Below are positions 1-8,974 of a stretch of DNA of 64,000 nucleotides, piece by piece. This stretch comes from Peptococcus simiae. GTDB lineage: Bacteria > Bacillota > Peptococcia > Peptococcales > Peptococcaceae. Under the pieces are notes generated by a model. The model did no database searches and was not told the DNA's origin. It worked only from the letters and a program-made list of their open reading frames with translations. A program made the position numbers and the translations under genes. Within the stretch, counting starts at the first letter, position 1. Every line of letters begins with the position of its first letter. The DNA lies in contig NZ_JBJUVG010000006.1 in the NCBI RefSeq assembly GCF_046097595.1, positions 47,863 to 111,862 on the forward strand. The letters are read 5' to 3'.

Positions 1-2
1 CG

Positions 3-83
3 GAAAATGATTTTGATGCTGATGGCCGCCTGAAAATCCGAAAAGGGAAAAAGACCTACCACCTGATTCAGTTGGAAGACTAA
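3..83 (+). CDS. C-terminal end of an unidentified protein (cut by window edge)
   Basis: An open frame runs from the window edge to a TAA at 81-83 and encodes about 26 residues, charged and lysine-rich, ending in HLIQLED. It is followed seven bases later by a strong intrinsic terminator, which supports it as the real 3' end of a plus-strand gene. Too little is present to name a family. Confidence 0.6.
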   Translation, partial: ENDFDADGRLKIRKGKKTYHLIQLED

Positions 84-89
84 ATCGCC

Positions 90-129
90 CCGGCGCTCCG
101 GTTTGATATGCCGGAGGGCCGGTTTTTTT
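90..129 (+). terminator. Rho-independent terminator of the truncated first gene
   Basis: A 12-bp GC-rich stem with one mismatch (arms 90-101 and 111-122, nine-base loop) is followed by seven T residues. It ends the plus-strand gene entering the window; the convergent SDR gene stops at 148. Confidence 0.85.
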
Positions 130-147
130 GCCTAGAAAGCCGGGGCC

Positions 148-885
148 CTAGATGACAAAACCACCGGCTACAGTGATGACCTGCCCCGTCATATAGGCGG
201 CCTCATCTGAGAGTAAGAAGCGGGCATACTTGGCAATTTCATCGGCAGTGGCCGGTCGGCCGAAGGGGATTTCCGCCAGGGTAAAGGCCTGGTCGTCCGG
301 GCTCAAGTGGTCAAACATGGCTGTAGCCACCACCCCGGGCGCCAGGGCATTGACCCGGATTTGGCTCGGGGCCAGCTCCTGGGCCAGGGCCTTGGTAAAG
401 GCGTCTACGGCCCCCTTGGAGGTCGAATAGGCCACCTCACAGGCTGCCCCCCGGGCCCCCCAAATAGAGGAAATATTTAAGATGCTCCCATGCTTGGCCT
501 GGATCAGCTGGGGCAGGGCCGCCCGGGCCATGAGAAAGCTGCCGGTTACATTGGTCGCCAGGATATCTTCCCAATGGGCCATGTCCAGGTCCTGGAGCAG
601 GCCATAGTGGTCGATGCCGGCTGCATTGACCAGGGCCTCTAGGGGCTCGTGGGCCAGGACCTCATCAATGACCTGAAAGAGCCGGTCCACGGATGCCTCC
701 TGGCGGACATCGACTTGAATGGGGATGACCTGGTCCGGAAACGCTGCGGCCAGGGCCTGGGCCTTGGCCAGGTTTTGCCGGTAACCGGCAAAGACCTGCC
801 AGCCTGCCTGGGCCAAGTCACGAACAATGGCCGCTCCAATGCCACCGGTGGCCCCACTGACTACCACTGATTTTTTATTCTGCAT
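148..885 (-). CDS. ymfI: SDR-family oxidoreductase, probable EF-P 5-aminopentanone reductase (YmfI-like)
   Basis: This 245-residue NADP-dependent short-chain dehydrogenase has the Rossmann motif SGATGGIG at residues 10-17, NAAG at 87-90, a catalytic serine in NISS (about 139) and YSTSK with Tyr153 and Lys157. The stretch SSIWGARGAACEV around the active site resembles what I recall for YmfI, which reduces the 5-aminopentanonylated lysine of elongation factor P, rather than generic FabG; that is an inference from family memory. The ATG at 885 is preferred over longer starts because GGGAGG lies seven bases upstream and the Rossmann fold begins directly after it. It is divergent from hslO. A plain 3-oxoacyl-ACP reductase is the main alternative. 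Confidence 0.75.
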   Translation of the reverse strand: MQNKKSVVVSGATGGIGAAIVRDLAQAGWQVFAGYRQNLAKAQALAAAFPDQVIPIQVDVRQEASVDRLFQVIDEVLAHEPLEALVNAAGIDHYGLLQDLDMAHWEDILATNVTGSFLMARAALPQLIQAKHGSILNISSIWGARGAACEVAYSTSKGAVDAFTKALAQELAPSQIRVNALAPGVVATAMFDHLSPDDQAFTLAEIPFGRPATADEIAKYARFLLSDEAAYMTGQVITVAGGFVI

Positions 886-947
886 ACAACCTCCCGATTT
901 AAACCTACCGCCAGGCCAGGCCTGCGGTTTATGAAAGGATTGGAATA

Positions 948-1853
948 ATGACTCCACAACAGGACTACCAGCTCCGGATCACCGCTGCCGACGGCCAACT
1001 CCGGGCCTTTATTGCCACGAGCCGGCATACCGTCAACCAGGCCGCCCGGATCCATCAAACCAGCCCGGTCATGAGTGCCGCCCTGGGCCGACTCATGACG
1101 GCTACCGTCATGATGGGAACCATGCTCAAGGATGACAAGGACATGATTACGGCCAGCATCCGGGCCGATGGGCCGGCCGGTGGCCTCATTGCCACCGCTG
1201 ACCGTCATGGCCATGTCAAGGGGTACGTTGGCAACCCCCAGGCCGATATGCCCAAACGGCCGGATGGTAAGCTCAATGTCGGCGGCATCATCGGCCAGGG
1301 GCGCCTGACGGTCAGCAAGGACATGGGTGCCGGTGAACCCTACAACAGCACCGTGGCCTTGCGCAGCGGGGAAATCGCCGAAGACTTCACCTACTACTTC
1401 GCCCAGTCGGAACAAATCCCTTCCGCTGTCGCCCTGGGGGTCCTGGTCGATGTAGACTACAGTATCCGCCAATCCGGCGGCCTCATCATCCAGCTCCTGC
1501 CCAATGCCTCTGAGGCCACCATCAGCTACCTGGAAGACCAGCTCCAGGCCCTAGGGGCTATGACAGATGCCCTGGAAGCAGGCAATACACCGGAAGATAT
1601 TGCTGACCAGCTTTTCGGCCAAGTCGGCTACCAGATTTTAGACAAGACCCCCTTGAGCTGGGTCTGCCATTGCAGCCGGGACAAAACGGAAAAAGCCCTG
1701 ATTTCCTTAGGGCCTAAAGACTTAGAAGAAATTCTCGTCGAAGATGGCAAGGCCGATGTCAAATGCCACTTCTGCACCGAAAGCTATCATTTTTCAGCTG
1801 AGGACTTACAGGCCCTCATCCAGCGCCTGGAAACCCCTAGCGACCAAGCGTAA
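948..1853 (+). CDS. hslO: Hsp33, redox-regulated molecular chaperone
   Basis: This 301-residue cytosolic holdase is activated by oxidation. The C-terminal redox switch is intact: Cys240-x-Cys242 (WVCHC) and Cys273-x2-Cys276 (CHFC), the four zinc-binding cysteines that form disulfides under oxidative stress. The N-terminal domain has the conserved RLMTAT segment near residue 49. Length is normal for the family (about 290). The ATG at 948 follows AAAGGA eight bases upstream. It is a single-gene unit, divergent from the SDR gene and convergent with recN, with which it shares a terminator. Confidence 0.96.
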   Translation: MTPQQDYQLRITAADGQLRAFIATSRHTVNQAARIHQTSPVMSAALGRLMTATVMMGTMLKDDKDMITASIRADGPAGGLIATADRHGHVKGYVGNPQADMPKRPDGKLNVGGIIGQGRLTVSKDMGAGEPYNSTVALRSGEIAEDFTYYFAQSEQIPSAVALGVLVDVDYSIRQSGGLIIQLLPNASEATISYLEDQLQALGAMTDALEAGNTPEDIADQLFGQVGYQILDKTPLSWVCHCSRDKTEKALISLGPKDLEEILVEDGKADVKCHFCTESYHFSAEDLQALIQRLETPSDQA

Positions 1854-1867
1854 AAAAACAAAAAGCC

Positions 1868-1903
1868 AACGCCACCAACCGAACCGGTTAGTGGCGTTTT
1901 TTT
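1868..1903 (+). terminator. Bidirectional terminator shared by hslO and recN
   Basis: Arms AACGCCAC (1868-1875) and GTGGCGTT (1891-1898) form a stem followed by T residues to 1903 on the plus strand. On the minus strand the same stem is followed by a T-rich stretch from the A-run at 1852-1864. The right arm lies inside the last codons of recN, whose stop is at 1888-1890. Confidence 0.85.
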
Positions 1904-3549
1904 GCGGCCGCCCGCATTTCGCTGGCATGTGCCAGTTGCCAGTCGGCCTGCCCACCGAGCATCCGGGCGATTTCTTCCACCGTCTCCCCCTCGCTGAGGG
2001 TGTGGACGGTGGTATGGGTACTGGTCCCATCCGTATGCTTTTCAATGAGGTGGTGGCCGTCTGCATAGGCGGCAATCGCCGGGGCATGGGTGACGCAAAT
2101 GACTTGGGCCTGCCGGGAAACCGTTGCTAATTTTTTAGCCACTTCGGCCAGGGTCAGGCCGCCGATACCTGTATCAATCTCGTCAAAAATCAGGGTCTCT
2201 GTATCCTCCTGACTGGTCAAGAGGGTCTTAAAGGCCAGCATAAGCCGGCTCATTTCCCCACCGGATGCGGTTTCGTGCAGGGGAAGGGCTGGCGAGCCCG
2301 GATTGGCCTGGAGCATAAATAAAACCTGGTCCGTACCGCTGCTGCCGGCCCGCCCCTGACTGAAGGCCACTTCAAAGCGGGCATGGGGCATGGCCAGGTC
2401 TGCCAGCTCCTTTTCCAGGTGGTCTTTCAAAAGCCCGGCCACCTGGTGGCGACTCTCGCTCAGGGCCTTAGCCAACTGGATGTAGTGGCTCCGGGCCGCG
2501 GCATAAGCTGCCTGCAGGTCTTCAAAATCGGCTTCATCGTCGGCTTCCCGGTCCAGCAGGGCCTCCCAGGCCTTCATCTGATTGATGAGGTCATCGGGAT
2601 CCAGGCCATACTGCTGGCGTAAGCGGTAGTAGGTGGCCAGGCGGTCGGATAGGGCTTCAAGCTCTGCCGGCGACCCCCCCCGGCTGATTTCATCAGCCAC
2701 TGTTTGGGCCCCTTCTCGAACAGAAATCAGGGCACTCTTCAGGTCTTTAACCGTCTCGACTAGCCCGGTATCCAACCGGGCTGCCTCTGTCAACCGGTCC
2801 AAGGCCAGCGTTAAGAGAGACTGGGCACTGGTATCATCGCCGTAGAGCATGGCATAGGCCTCCTCCAGGACGGTCTGGATTTCCATCCGCTTGGCCAATT
2901 GCCCATGCCTGGCGCTAACCTCTGCTTCTTCCCCGACCTTCAGTTTCAGAGGCCGGAGGTCTTCCAGGTTTTCCCTGGCCTGCTGGCGGGCCTTTTCGTC
3001 GGCCTCCCGGTCCTTCATGGCTTTTTTTAAGTTCCGGGCTGCCTGACGGGTCCCCTGATGGGCCCTGGCCACGTCTGCCAGGAGGGCCTGGTGGGCCTGG
3101 TCCCCCAGGGAATCCAACAGGATCAACTGGTGGTCCGGGGCCAACCAATAGAGGTAGTCATGCTGACCGTAGATACTCACCAGACCATGGGCCAGGGCCC
3201 GGTACTGGGTCAGGGTGACCTGCCGGCCATTGATTCGGCAGGTATTATGGCCATTTTGCCGGACCTCCCGGGAAAGGATCAGGGGGCTTGTGGTAAAGCC
3301 CTGGTCTTCCGCCAAGGCTGCTGTCCGGCTCTCCGGCTGAACAGAGAAAACCCCTTCAACCAGGGCACTGTCACAGCCATAGCGAATATCCCGCAAGTTT
3401 GCCCTTTCCCCTAAAAGAAGGCCCATGGCATCTACAACAATAGACTTCCCTGCCCCGGTTTCACCGGTGAGCACATTCAGCCCATGATCAAAGGTCAACT
3501 GTAGCTCTTTTAATAAGGCAAAGTTCTGTACGGTCAACTCCTCCAGCAT
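1888..3549 (-). CDS. recN: DNA repair protein RecN
   Basis: This SMC-like ATPase of 553 residues acts in double-strand break repair. It has Walker A (GETGAGKS, about residues 29-36), a long coiled-coil middle, the ABC signature SGGEMSR and Walker B LIFDEIDTGIGG near the C-terminus. Two adjacent ATGs at 3552 and 3549 compete; AAAGGAGG gives a six-base spacing to the second, so 3549 is chosen. It is the last gene of the long operon and follows argR, the usual Bacillota order. The end of the reading frame overlaps the terminator hairpin. Confidence 0.95.
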   Translation of the reverse strand: MLEELTVQNFALLKELQLTFDHGLNVLTGETGAGKSIVVDAMGLLLGERANLRDIRYGCDSALVEGVFSVQPESRTAALAEDQGFTTSPLILSREVRQNGHNTCRINGRQVTLTQYRALAHGLVSIYGQHDYLYWLAPDHQLILLDSLGDQAHQALLADVARAHQGTRQAARNLKKAMKDREADEKARQQARENLEDLRPLKLKVGEEAEVSARHGQLAKRMEIQTVLEEAYAMLYGDDTSAQSLLTLALDRLTEAARLDTGLVETVKDLKSALISVREGAQTVADEISRGGSPAELEALSDRLATYYRLRQQYGLDPDDLINQMKAWEALLDREADDEADFEDLQAAYAAARSHYIQLAKALSESRHQVAGLLKDHLEKELADLAMPHARFEVAFSQGRAGSSGTDQVLFMLQANPGSPALPLHETASGGEMSRLMLAFKTLLTSQEDTETLIFDEIDTGIGGLTLAEVAKKLATVSRQAQVICVTHAPAIAAYADGHHLIEKHTDGTSTHTTVHTLSEGETVEEIARMLGGQADWQLAHASEMRAAAKKRH

Positions 3550-3574
3550 CATAGGCCTCCTTTCAGTCATTCAC

Positions 3575-4021
3575 TTAATTATTAATATAGTGCTCGATAT
3601 AGCCAATAACGACGGGCACCGCCTCTTTCGGCTTGCAAATAAGCATAATGGTATCGTCACCGGCGATGGTCCCGATGACCTCGGGCCAGCCCAGCCGGTC
3701 AATAAAATAGGCAATGGTATTGGCATTGCCTGGTGGAGTGTTGATAATCACCAGGTTCTCGCTGCTGTCGTAAGACAAGACAAATTCCCGGAAGAGCATC
3801 CGCAACTTGGATTCCCCGGGGACACTGTCCTGAGACCGGCCATACTTGTACTGGTCCCCGCCAATGGGGACCTTGACCAGTTGCAGTTCCTTAATATCCC
3901 GGGAGACGGTGGCCTGGGTAATTTGGTAGCCTTCCTCCCGGAGGAGTTCGGCCAGCTCTTTTTGGGTGGAAATTTGCTTTTCCAGGACTAATTCTAAGAT
4001 CCGCCGCTGCCTTTTATTCAT
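3575..4021 (-). CDS. argR: Arginine repressor ArgR/AhrC
   Basis: This 148-residue protein is of the usual length. The N-terminal winged helix contains QITQATVSRDIKEL, the ArgR DNA-binding signature. The C-terminal part holds the arginine-binding hexamerization domain, with GTIAGDDTIM. The ATG at 4021 overlaps the last eight bases of nadK, suggesting translational coupling; a GTG further upstream is possible but would add residues not seen in the family. No arginine biosynthesis genes lie in this window, so it acts in trans. Confidence 0.95.
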   Translation of the reverse strand: MNKRQRRILELVLEKQISTQKELAELLREEGYQITQATVSRDIKELQLVKVPIGGDQYKYGRSQDSVPGESKLRMLFREFVLSYDSSENLVIINTPPGNANTIAYFIDRLGWPEVIGTIAGDDTIMLICKPKEAVPVVIGYIEHYINN

Positions 4022-4898
4022 ACTGGTCTCTAGACCTCCGTTCACTGGTATTCAACATCTTTGTATGTACGGCTTGGAAGAAGGGGTGCTCGCGCAGGTG
4101 GACCAACTGGACTGTTCCCGGGGCCCGCTCGACATGGAGATGGTCGCCCAATTCCATGAGCATGGGGTTAACCCCATCGGCCACTAGGTAGGCCCCGGAC
4201 CGCCCCCGGCCCAGGAAGATATCAATGGATTCATCGGCAGGGATAATGATAGACCGAACCCCCATCAGGTGGGCACAAATAGGGTTCACAATTAAGCAGT
4301 CTGTCCCTGGGTAAATCAGGGGGCCGCCTGCAGAAAAGGAATAGCCCGTTGACCCTGTGGGCGTGGCAACGATTAGCCCATCTCCCCGGTAGTGGTCCAC
4401 CATGGCATCGCCCATGTAGACATCCAGGGCAATGGTATTGTCCAGGGGGTTCCGGTTGATAACGACGTCATTGAGACCGGTGATTTCCGCCAGGATTTCC
4501 CCCTCCCGGATAAGGGTGGCCGCAATCTTCATCCGGTGCTCAATAGAAAAGTCGCCGGCCAGAATCCGGTCCAACATAGGGAAGAAGTCTTCCACTTCCA
4601 GCTCGGATAAAAAGCCCAGGTGGCCCTTATTGATCCCCAACATGGGGATAGGGGCCCCGTCCAGGTCTGTCGCTGCCCTCAAAAAGGTCCCATCCCCACC
4701 GATAACCAGCATGAGTTCAATGGTTTTCAGTAAGCTACGGCGGGATAAAAGCTCCAGGTCCGGATTGGCAAAGGCACTGTCCGTGGTCGCATACACCCGG
4801 ACATTCCGCCGGACCAATTCAGCTATGATCTCATCGCAAAGGTCTTCTACGCCTTCCCGTTCAAAATTGGCATATAAGCCCACATTTGTAATACTCAA
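4014..4898 (-). CDS. nadK: NAD kinase
   Basis: This 294-residue enzyme phosphorylates NAD+ to NADP+ using ATP or polyphosphate. The GGDG catalytic motif is at residues 67-70 (VIGGDGTFL), followed by LNDVVINR and the glycine-rich GSTGYSFSAGGP in the NAD-binding domain. It lies between the membrane nuclease-like gene (10 bases upstream) and argR (overlapping), matching the tlyA-nadK-argR-recN order of many Bacillota. Confidence 0.96.
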   Translation of the reverse strand: MSITNVGLYANFEREGVEDLCDEIIAELVRRNVRVYATTDSAFANPDLELLSRRSLLKTIELMLVIGGDGTFLRAATDLDGAPIPMLGINKGHLGFLSELEVEDFFPMLDRILAGDFSIEHRMKIAATLIREGEILAEITGLNDVVINRNPLDNTIALDVYMGDAMVDHYRGDGLIVATPTGSTGYSFSAGGPLIYPGTDCLIVNPICAHLMGVRSIIIPADESIDIFLGRGRSGAYLVADGVNPMLMELGDHLHVERAPGTVQLVHLREHPFFQAVHTKMLNTSERRSRDQYE

Positions 4899-4908
4899 AG
4901 CCCATCAC

Positions 4909-5415
4909 CTACCTTATGATTAACTGTATCGCCAAGGCCACGATGACCCCTAAAAGGCTGCCGGCAAGCCAGGGAATGAAGCTTCTCGCTTGGCCTTCAA
5001 AATCAACACGCCGAATCTTCTTTTTCTCCATGTCTACAAAGAGAATGCCATGGGGACGAAAAACGGCCTTGTATTCTAGTAATTGCCGGCGGACCGCTGC
5101 CAGCTGGGGGTTGGCCTGGCGGCCGCTTTTCACTTCGACAACATAATGGTGCCAGCCCTTGCCCACCCAGTAGTCGGCATGAACCACCTGTTCCTTCCGT
5201 TGGCCGTCAATATAATAGGCCACATGGCCCTTCTTTTGCCGGGAAAGGATCCGGTAACCGGCCTCTTTGAGGAGCTTTTCTGCCTGGATTTCCTTCTTTT
5301 TTCCCCGGGCCCGTCGGCGTTTGCCTTGAAAACGCTGCCAGGCCCGGTAGCCGAGGATAAAGACCCCGAGGCTGCAGAGGAGGGCCAGAAGGACCCAGTC
5401 CATTTCGGTCATCAT
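4909..5415 (-). CDS. Two-TM membrane protein with a PD-(D/E)XK nuclease-like domain, function unknown
   Basis: A 168-residue protein has an N-terminal hydrophobic helix (about residues 7-22), a basic linker rich in Arg and Lys, a central domain of about 90 residues, and a C-terminal hydrophobic helix (about 147-167). The centre contains HADYWV followed by VVEVKSG, the spaced Asp and Glu-x-Lys of restriction-endonuclease-like folds such as NERD or resolvase-like families. Both TM helices place the domain in the cytoplasm if they form a hairpin. It overlaps tlyA by four bases and sits inside a housekeeping operon. I do not recognise a named family; nuclease activity is inference. Confidence 0.75.
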   Translation of the reverse strand: MMTEMDWVLLALLCSLGVFILGYRAWQRFQGKRRRARGKKKEIQAEKLLKEAGYRILSRQKKGHVAYYIDGQRKEQVVHADYWVGKGWHHYVVEVKSGRQANPQLAAVRRQLLEYKAVFRPHGILFVDMEKKKIRRVDFEGQARSFIPWLAGSLLGVIVALAIQLIIR

Positions 5416-6209
5416 TGGATGGCCATACCTGCTTCAACTGCCGCCGGAATGTCCAGGTCCTGGGCCAGGGTTTGGTTTTTGCTGAGCCAGAGCAGATACT
5501 CCACGTTGCCGGCCGGGCCACGGACGGGCGAGGGGGTCAGGGCCCGGGGATAGAGGCCAACCCCTTCAGCGGCGGCAATAACCTCGCCGATAACCATCCG
5601 GTGGACGGCCGGGTCTTTGACAACCCCGTGCTTGCCGACATGGTCCCGCCCGGCCTCGAACTGGGGCTTAATGAGGGCCACCATTTCCCCCTCATCTTTT
5701 AAGATGGCCGCTGCCGCCGGAAATATTTTGGAGAGGGAAATAAAGGACACATCTGTCGTGACCCAATCCATCTGCTCCGGAAAGTCCTCCGCCGTCAGGT
5801 AGCGGGCATTGGTCTGCTCCCGGCAGTCCACTTGGGGGTGGGTCCGCAAGGACCAGGCCAGTTGGTTGGTGCCGACATCAATAGCATAGACCTTCCGGGC
5901 GCCGCTTTGCAGGGCGCAGTCCACAAAGCCGCCGGTCGAGGCCCCCAGGTCACAGACCACCCGGTCCTGGAAGTCCAGGTTGAAAACATCAATGGCTTTT
6001 TTTAATTTCAAGCCCCCCCGGCTGACATAGGGGAGGTCCTTGCCCAGGAGGCGAATTTTAGCTGTCGGAGACACCTGGGTCCCGGCCTTGTCAATTTTTT
6101 GCTCATCCACCAGGACTTCCCCGGCCATAATCCGCTTTTGAGCGGCCTGGCGGCTGTCAAAAAAGCCCTGCTGGACCAGGACCAGGTCCAGTCTTTCTTT
6201 TTTAGCCAT
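5412..6209 (-). CDS. tlyA: TlyA-family rRNA (cytidine-2'-O)-methyltransferase
   Basis: A 265-residue protein has an N-terminal S4 RNA-binding domain (residues 4-60, RLDLVLVQQG...SRQAAQ) and an FtsJ-like SAM-binding domain with DLGASTGGF at 87-95. Members methylate 16S and 23S rRNA at cytidine 2'-O positions. It is embedded between dxs (eight-base overlap) and a membrane nuclease-like gene (four-base overlap). Historically annotated as hemolysin A; there is no signal peptide, so a role in rRNA modification is far more likely. Confidence 0.93.
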   Translation of the reverse strand: MAKKERLDLVLVQQGFFDSRQAAQKRIMAGEVLVDEQKIDKAGTQVSPTAKIRLLGKDLPYVSRGGLKLKKAIDVFNLDFQDRVVCDLGASTGGFVDCALQSGARKVYAIDVGTNQLAWSLRTHPQVDCREQTNARYLTAEDFPEQMDWVTTDVSFISLSKIFPAAAAILKDEGEMVALIKPQFEAGRDHVGKHGVVKDPAVHRMVIGEVIAAAEGVGLYPRALTPSPVRGPAGNVEYLLWLSKNQTLAQDLDIPAAVEAGMAIQ

Positions 6210-8085
6210 GGGCCTGCCGTCCTTTTAGGGTGGTGGCCACCTGGTCAAAAATCCCGTCCGGGTCTAGCTGGAGGTCCTTTTTCAGCTGGCTGACATTACC
6301 GGCTTCTACAAAATGGTCCGGCAGGCCGATTCGCAAGAGGGGGTTGGTCAGTCCGGTATCGGCCGCCCATTCTGCTACAGCCGCCCCGAAGCCGCCGGTC
6401 AAAGCATTTTCTTCCAGGGTCACGACCAGGTCGGTCTCGGCAAAGACCTGGGCCAAGAGGGCCTCATCTAGAGGCTTGGCAAAGCGGGCATTCACCAGCC
6501 CGATGTCATAACCCCGTTCCCGGAGCGCTTCTGCTGCCTGGGCTGCCGGATAAACCATGCTGCCGATGGCCACCAGGCAGGCGTCCTTACCCTGGGCCAG
6601 AACTTCCCCGGTGCCCGGCGCGATATAATCAAAGGTATCCAGGGTTTCTACGCCAACCCCCTGACCCCGGGGGTAACGGATAGCCGTCGGTTTTTGGTAG
6701 GCCAGGGCTGAATAGAGCATATTCTGGAGTTCCCGTTCATCCTTGGGGGCCATAACGGTCATATTAGGCACCAGCCGCAGGTAGGACAGGTCAAAAGCCC
6801 CATGGTGGGTGGGCCCATCCTCGCCGACCAGACCGGCCCGGTCCAGGGCAAAGACCACCGGCGCTTCCTGGAGAGCACAGTCATGGATGAGCTGGTCAAA
6901 GCCCCGCTGCATAAAGCTGGAGTAAAGGGCCAGGACCGGCTGCATCCCATCCAGGGCCAGGGCGGTAGCCATGGTGGTAGCATGCCCTTCTGCAATCCCC
7001 ACATCAAAGGCCCGGTTTGGAAAGGCCGCCTTAAACTTGGCCACCCCGGTCCCTGACCCCATGGCGGCCGTAATGGCGCAGATTTTATCGTTTTCTTTCC
7101 CTAACTTGATGAGGGTTTTAGCAAAGACATCCGTATAGCTGGCCGCTTTTTTGCCTTTCTTGGCCTGACCGGTTTCAACATCAAAGGGGCCGGTCCCGTG
7201 GAATTTATCCGGGTTTAACTCAGCAGGCAGGTAGCCCTTCCCCTTCTTGGTAATCACGTGAATCAGGACCGGCCGGTGAAGGCCCTTAGCATTTTCAAAG
7301 ACCTGACGCATGGCCTGGATATCGTGACCATTGATGGGGCCAAAGTACTTAAAACCCAATTCTTCAAAAAAGCTCCCAGCCACCAGCATGGACTTCATCC
7401 CGTCCTTGAGCCGGTCGGCGAGGTCGGCCATCCGGGGACCGACGGTGGGAATCTTTTTCAGGAGGGCATCCAGGTCTTCCTTGGCCCGCTGGTAGCCCGG
7501 GTCTGACCGGAGCCGGGTCAAGTAGTCGGACAAACCGCCGACATTGGCATCAATCGACATATCATTGTCATTTAAAATGACTTTCATATTCAAGTTCATG
7601 TGGCCAGCATAGTTCATGGCCTCAAAGACTTCTCCCCCGGTAAGGGCCCCGTCCCCGATGACCGCCACCACTTCGTTATTTTCCTGCCGCAGGTCCCGGG
7701 CCAGGGCAAAGCCGGTGGCAGCGGAAATCGAAGTGGAGGCATGGCCGGTGCCGAAAACATCATAGGGGCTTTCGGTCCGTTTGGGAAAGCCGCTCATCCC
7801 CTGGTAGGTCCGCAGGGTATCAAAAAAGGCATCGTTACGGCCTGTGAGTAACTTATGGATGTAGGCCTGGTGGCCAACGTCCCAAATAATTTTATCATCC
7901 GGCGCATGGAAGGTGCTGTGCAAGGCCAGTGTCAGCTCTACTGCACCCAGGTTCGGTGCCAGATGCCCCCCATTCACCGAAGTCACCCGGATAATCCGTT
8001 CACGAATTTCACCGGCAAGCTGGTTCAGCTGGTCGGCCGACAGCTTGCGTAAATCCTTCGGTTCCTGAATAGAATCTAAGAGCAT
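6202..8085 (-). CDS. dxs: 1-deoxy-D-xylulose-5-phosphate synthase
   Basis: This 627-residue thiamine diphosphate enzyme joins pyruvate and glyceraldehyde 3-phosphate, the first step of the MEP isoprenoid pathway. The ThDP motif GDGALTGG (144-151) with NDND (172-175) is intact, as is the transketolase-type DRAGLVGEDGPTHHG segment. It is transcribed with ispA, and ispH is 4 kb away, so isoprenoids are made by the MEP route. The start is ten bases after the ispA stop. Confidence 0.97.
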   Translation of the reverse strand: MLLDSIQEPKDLRKLSADQLNQLAGEIRERIIRVTSVNGGHLAPNLGAVELTLALHSTFHAPDDKIIWDVGHQAYIHKLLTGRNDAFFDTLRTYQGMSGFPKRTESPYDVFGTGHASTSISAATGFALARDLRQENNEVVAVIGDGALTGGEVFEAMNYAGHMNLNMKVILNDNDMSIDANVGGLSDYLTRLRSDPGYQRAKEDLDALLKKIPTVGPRMADLADRLKDGMKSMLVAGSFFEELGFKYFGPINGHDIQAMRQVFENAKGLHRPVLIHVITKKGKGYLPAELNPDKFHGTGPFDVETGQAKKGKKAASYTDVFAKTLIKLGKENDKICAITAAMGSGTGVAKFKAAFPNRAFDVGIAEGHATTMATALALDGMQPVLALYSSFMQRGFDQLIHDCALQEAPVVFALDRAGLVGEDGPTHHGAFDLSYLRLVPNMTVMAPKDERELQNMLYSALAYQKPTAIRYPRGQGVGVETLDTFDYIAPGTGEVLAQGKDACLVAIGSMVYPAAQAAEALRERGYDIGLVNARFAKPLDEALLAQVFAETDLVVTLEENALTGGFGAAVAEWAADTGLTNPLLRIGLPDHFVEAGNVSQLKKDLQLDPDGIFDQVATTLKGRQAHG

Positions 8086-8095
8086 TACACCCCTC

Positions 8096-8974
8096 CTAAC
8101 TCTGTCGTGCTAAAATTCTGGAAGCAATATACATGAGTAGGCTCCCATCGCCTTGTAAATCGCCAAGGGCAGCCAGGGCATCGTTAACGGCCTCTTCCGC
8201 CAGGGCGCGACTTTGGTCTAGGCCCAAGAGGGTCGGGTAGGTGGCCTTTTCGCTTTTGGCATCAGACCCGGTATGTTTCCCCATCAGGGCCTCATCGCCA
8301 ACGACATCTAAAATGTCATCGGTGATTTGGAAGGCCAAGCCCAGGGCCTGGCCATAGCCGGTAAGGGCTGCCATACTCTTCTCGTCAGCCCCGCCTAAAA
8401 GGCCGCCCATCCGGCAGGCCGCCAAGATAAGGGCCCCGGTTTTATGCCGGTGGATCCACTGCATGTGGTCCAGGTCAATCCGCTTGCCTTCACTGAGCAA
8501 GTCTTGGCCCTGGCCGGCAACCATCCCGCGAATGCCGGCCCCTTCAGCCAGCTCCCGCATCACCGCTGCAGCGAGGGGAGTATCCCCGCAGGCTTTGGCA
8601 ATAAGGGAAAAGGCTTCAGTCAGTAAGCCGTCCCCAGCCAAGATGGCCATGCCCACACCATAAACCACGTGGTTGGTCGGCTTGCCCCGGCGCAGGTCGT
8701 CATCATCCATCCCCGGTAGGTCATCATGGATGAGGGAATAGGTATGGATGCATTCAATGGCTGCTGCAACGTCCAGGGCTTTTTCGTCAAGGTGCCCGCC
8801 GACGGCCTCGCAGGCCGCCAGGACCAGGACCGGCCGCAGGCGTTTGCCGCCGGCCAGGAGGCTGTAGCGCATAGCCTCATACAGGCGGTCATTGAAGGCA
8901 TCTGTCGGCTGAAATAAACCTTCTAAATGATTGCTAATGAGGGCCGTTTTTTCGGCCAAGGCTGCTTTACTCAT
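8096..8974 (-). CDS. ispA: Polyprenyl (farnesyl) diphosphate synthase
   Basis: This 292-residue all-alpha prenyltransferase condenses isopentenyl and allylic diphosphates. The first aspartate-rich motif DDLPGMDDDD is at 84-93 and the second, TDDILD, at about 224. GGKRLRP binds pyrophosphate. The ATG at 8974 has GAGGGGG six bases upstream and overlaps the xseB stop by eight bases. Farnesyl diphosphate is the expected product from its position beside dxs and xseB, but chain length is not proven by sequence. Confidence 0.94.
   Translation of the reverse strand: MSKAALAEKTALISNHLEGLFQPTDAFNDRLYEAMRYSLLAGGKRLRPVLVLAACEAVGGHLDEKALDVAAAIECIHTYSLIHDDLPGMDDDDLRRGKPTNHVVYGVGMAILAGDGLLTEAFSLIAKACGDTPLAAAVMRELAEGAGIRGMVAGQGQDLLSEGKRIDLDHMQWIHRHKTGALILAACRMGGLLGGADEKSMAALTGYGQALGLAFQITDDILDVVGDEALMGKHTGSDAKSEKATYPTLLGLDQSRALAEEAVNDALAALGDLQGDGSLLMYIASRILARQS

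Noticed and set aside
861..1472. 203-residue frame antisense to hslO
   Set aside because: No homology sense, and it overlaps clear hslO coding sequence.
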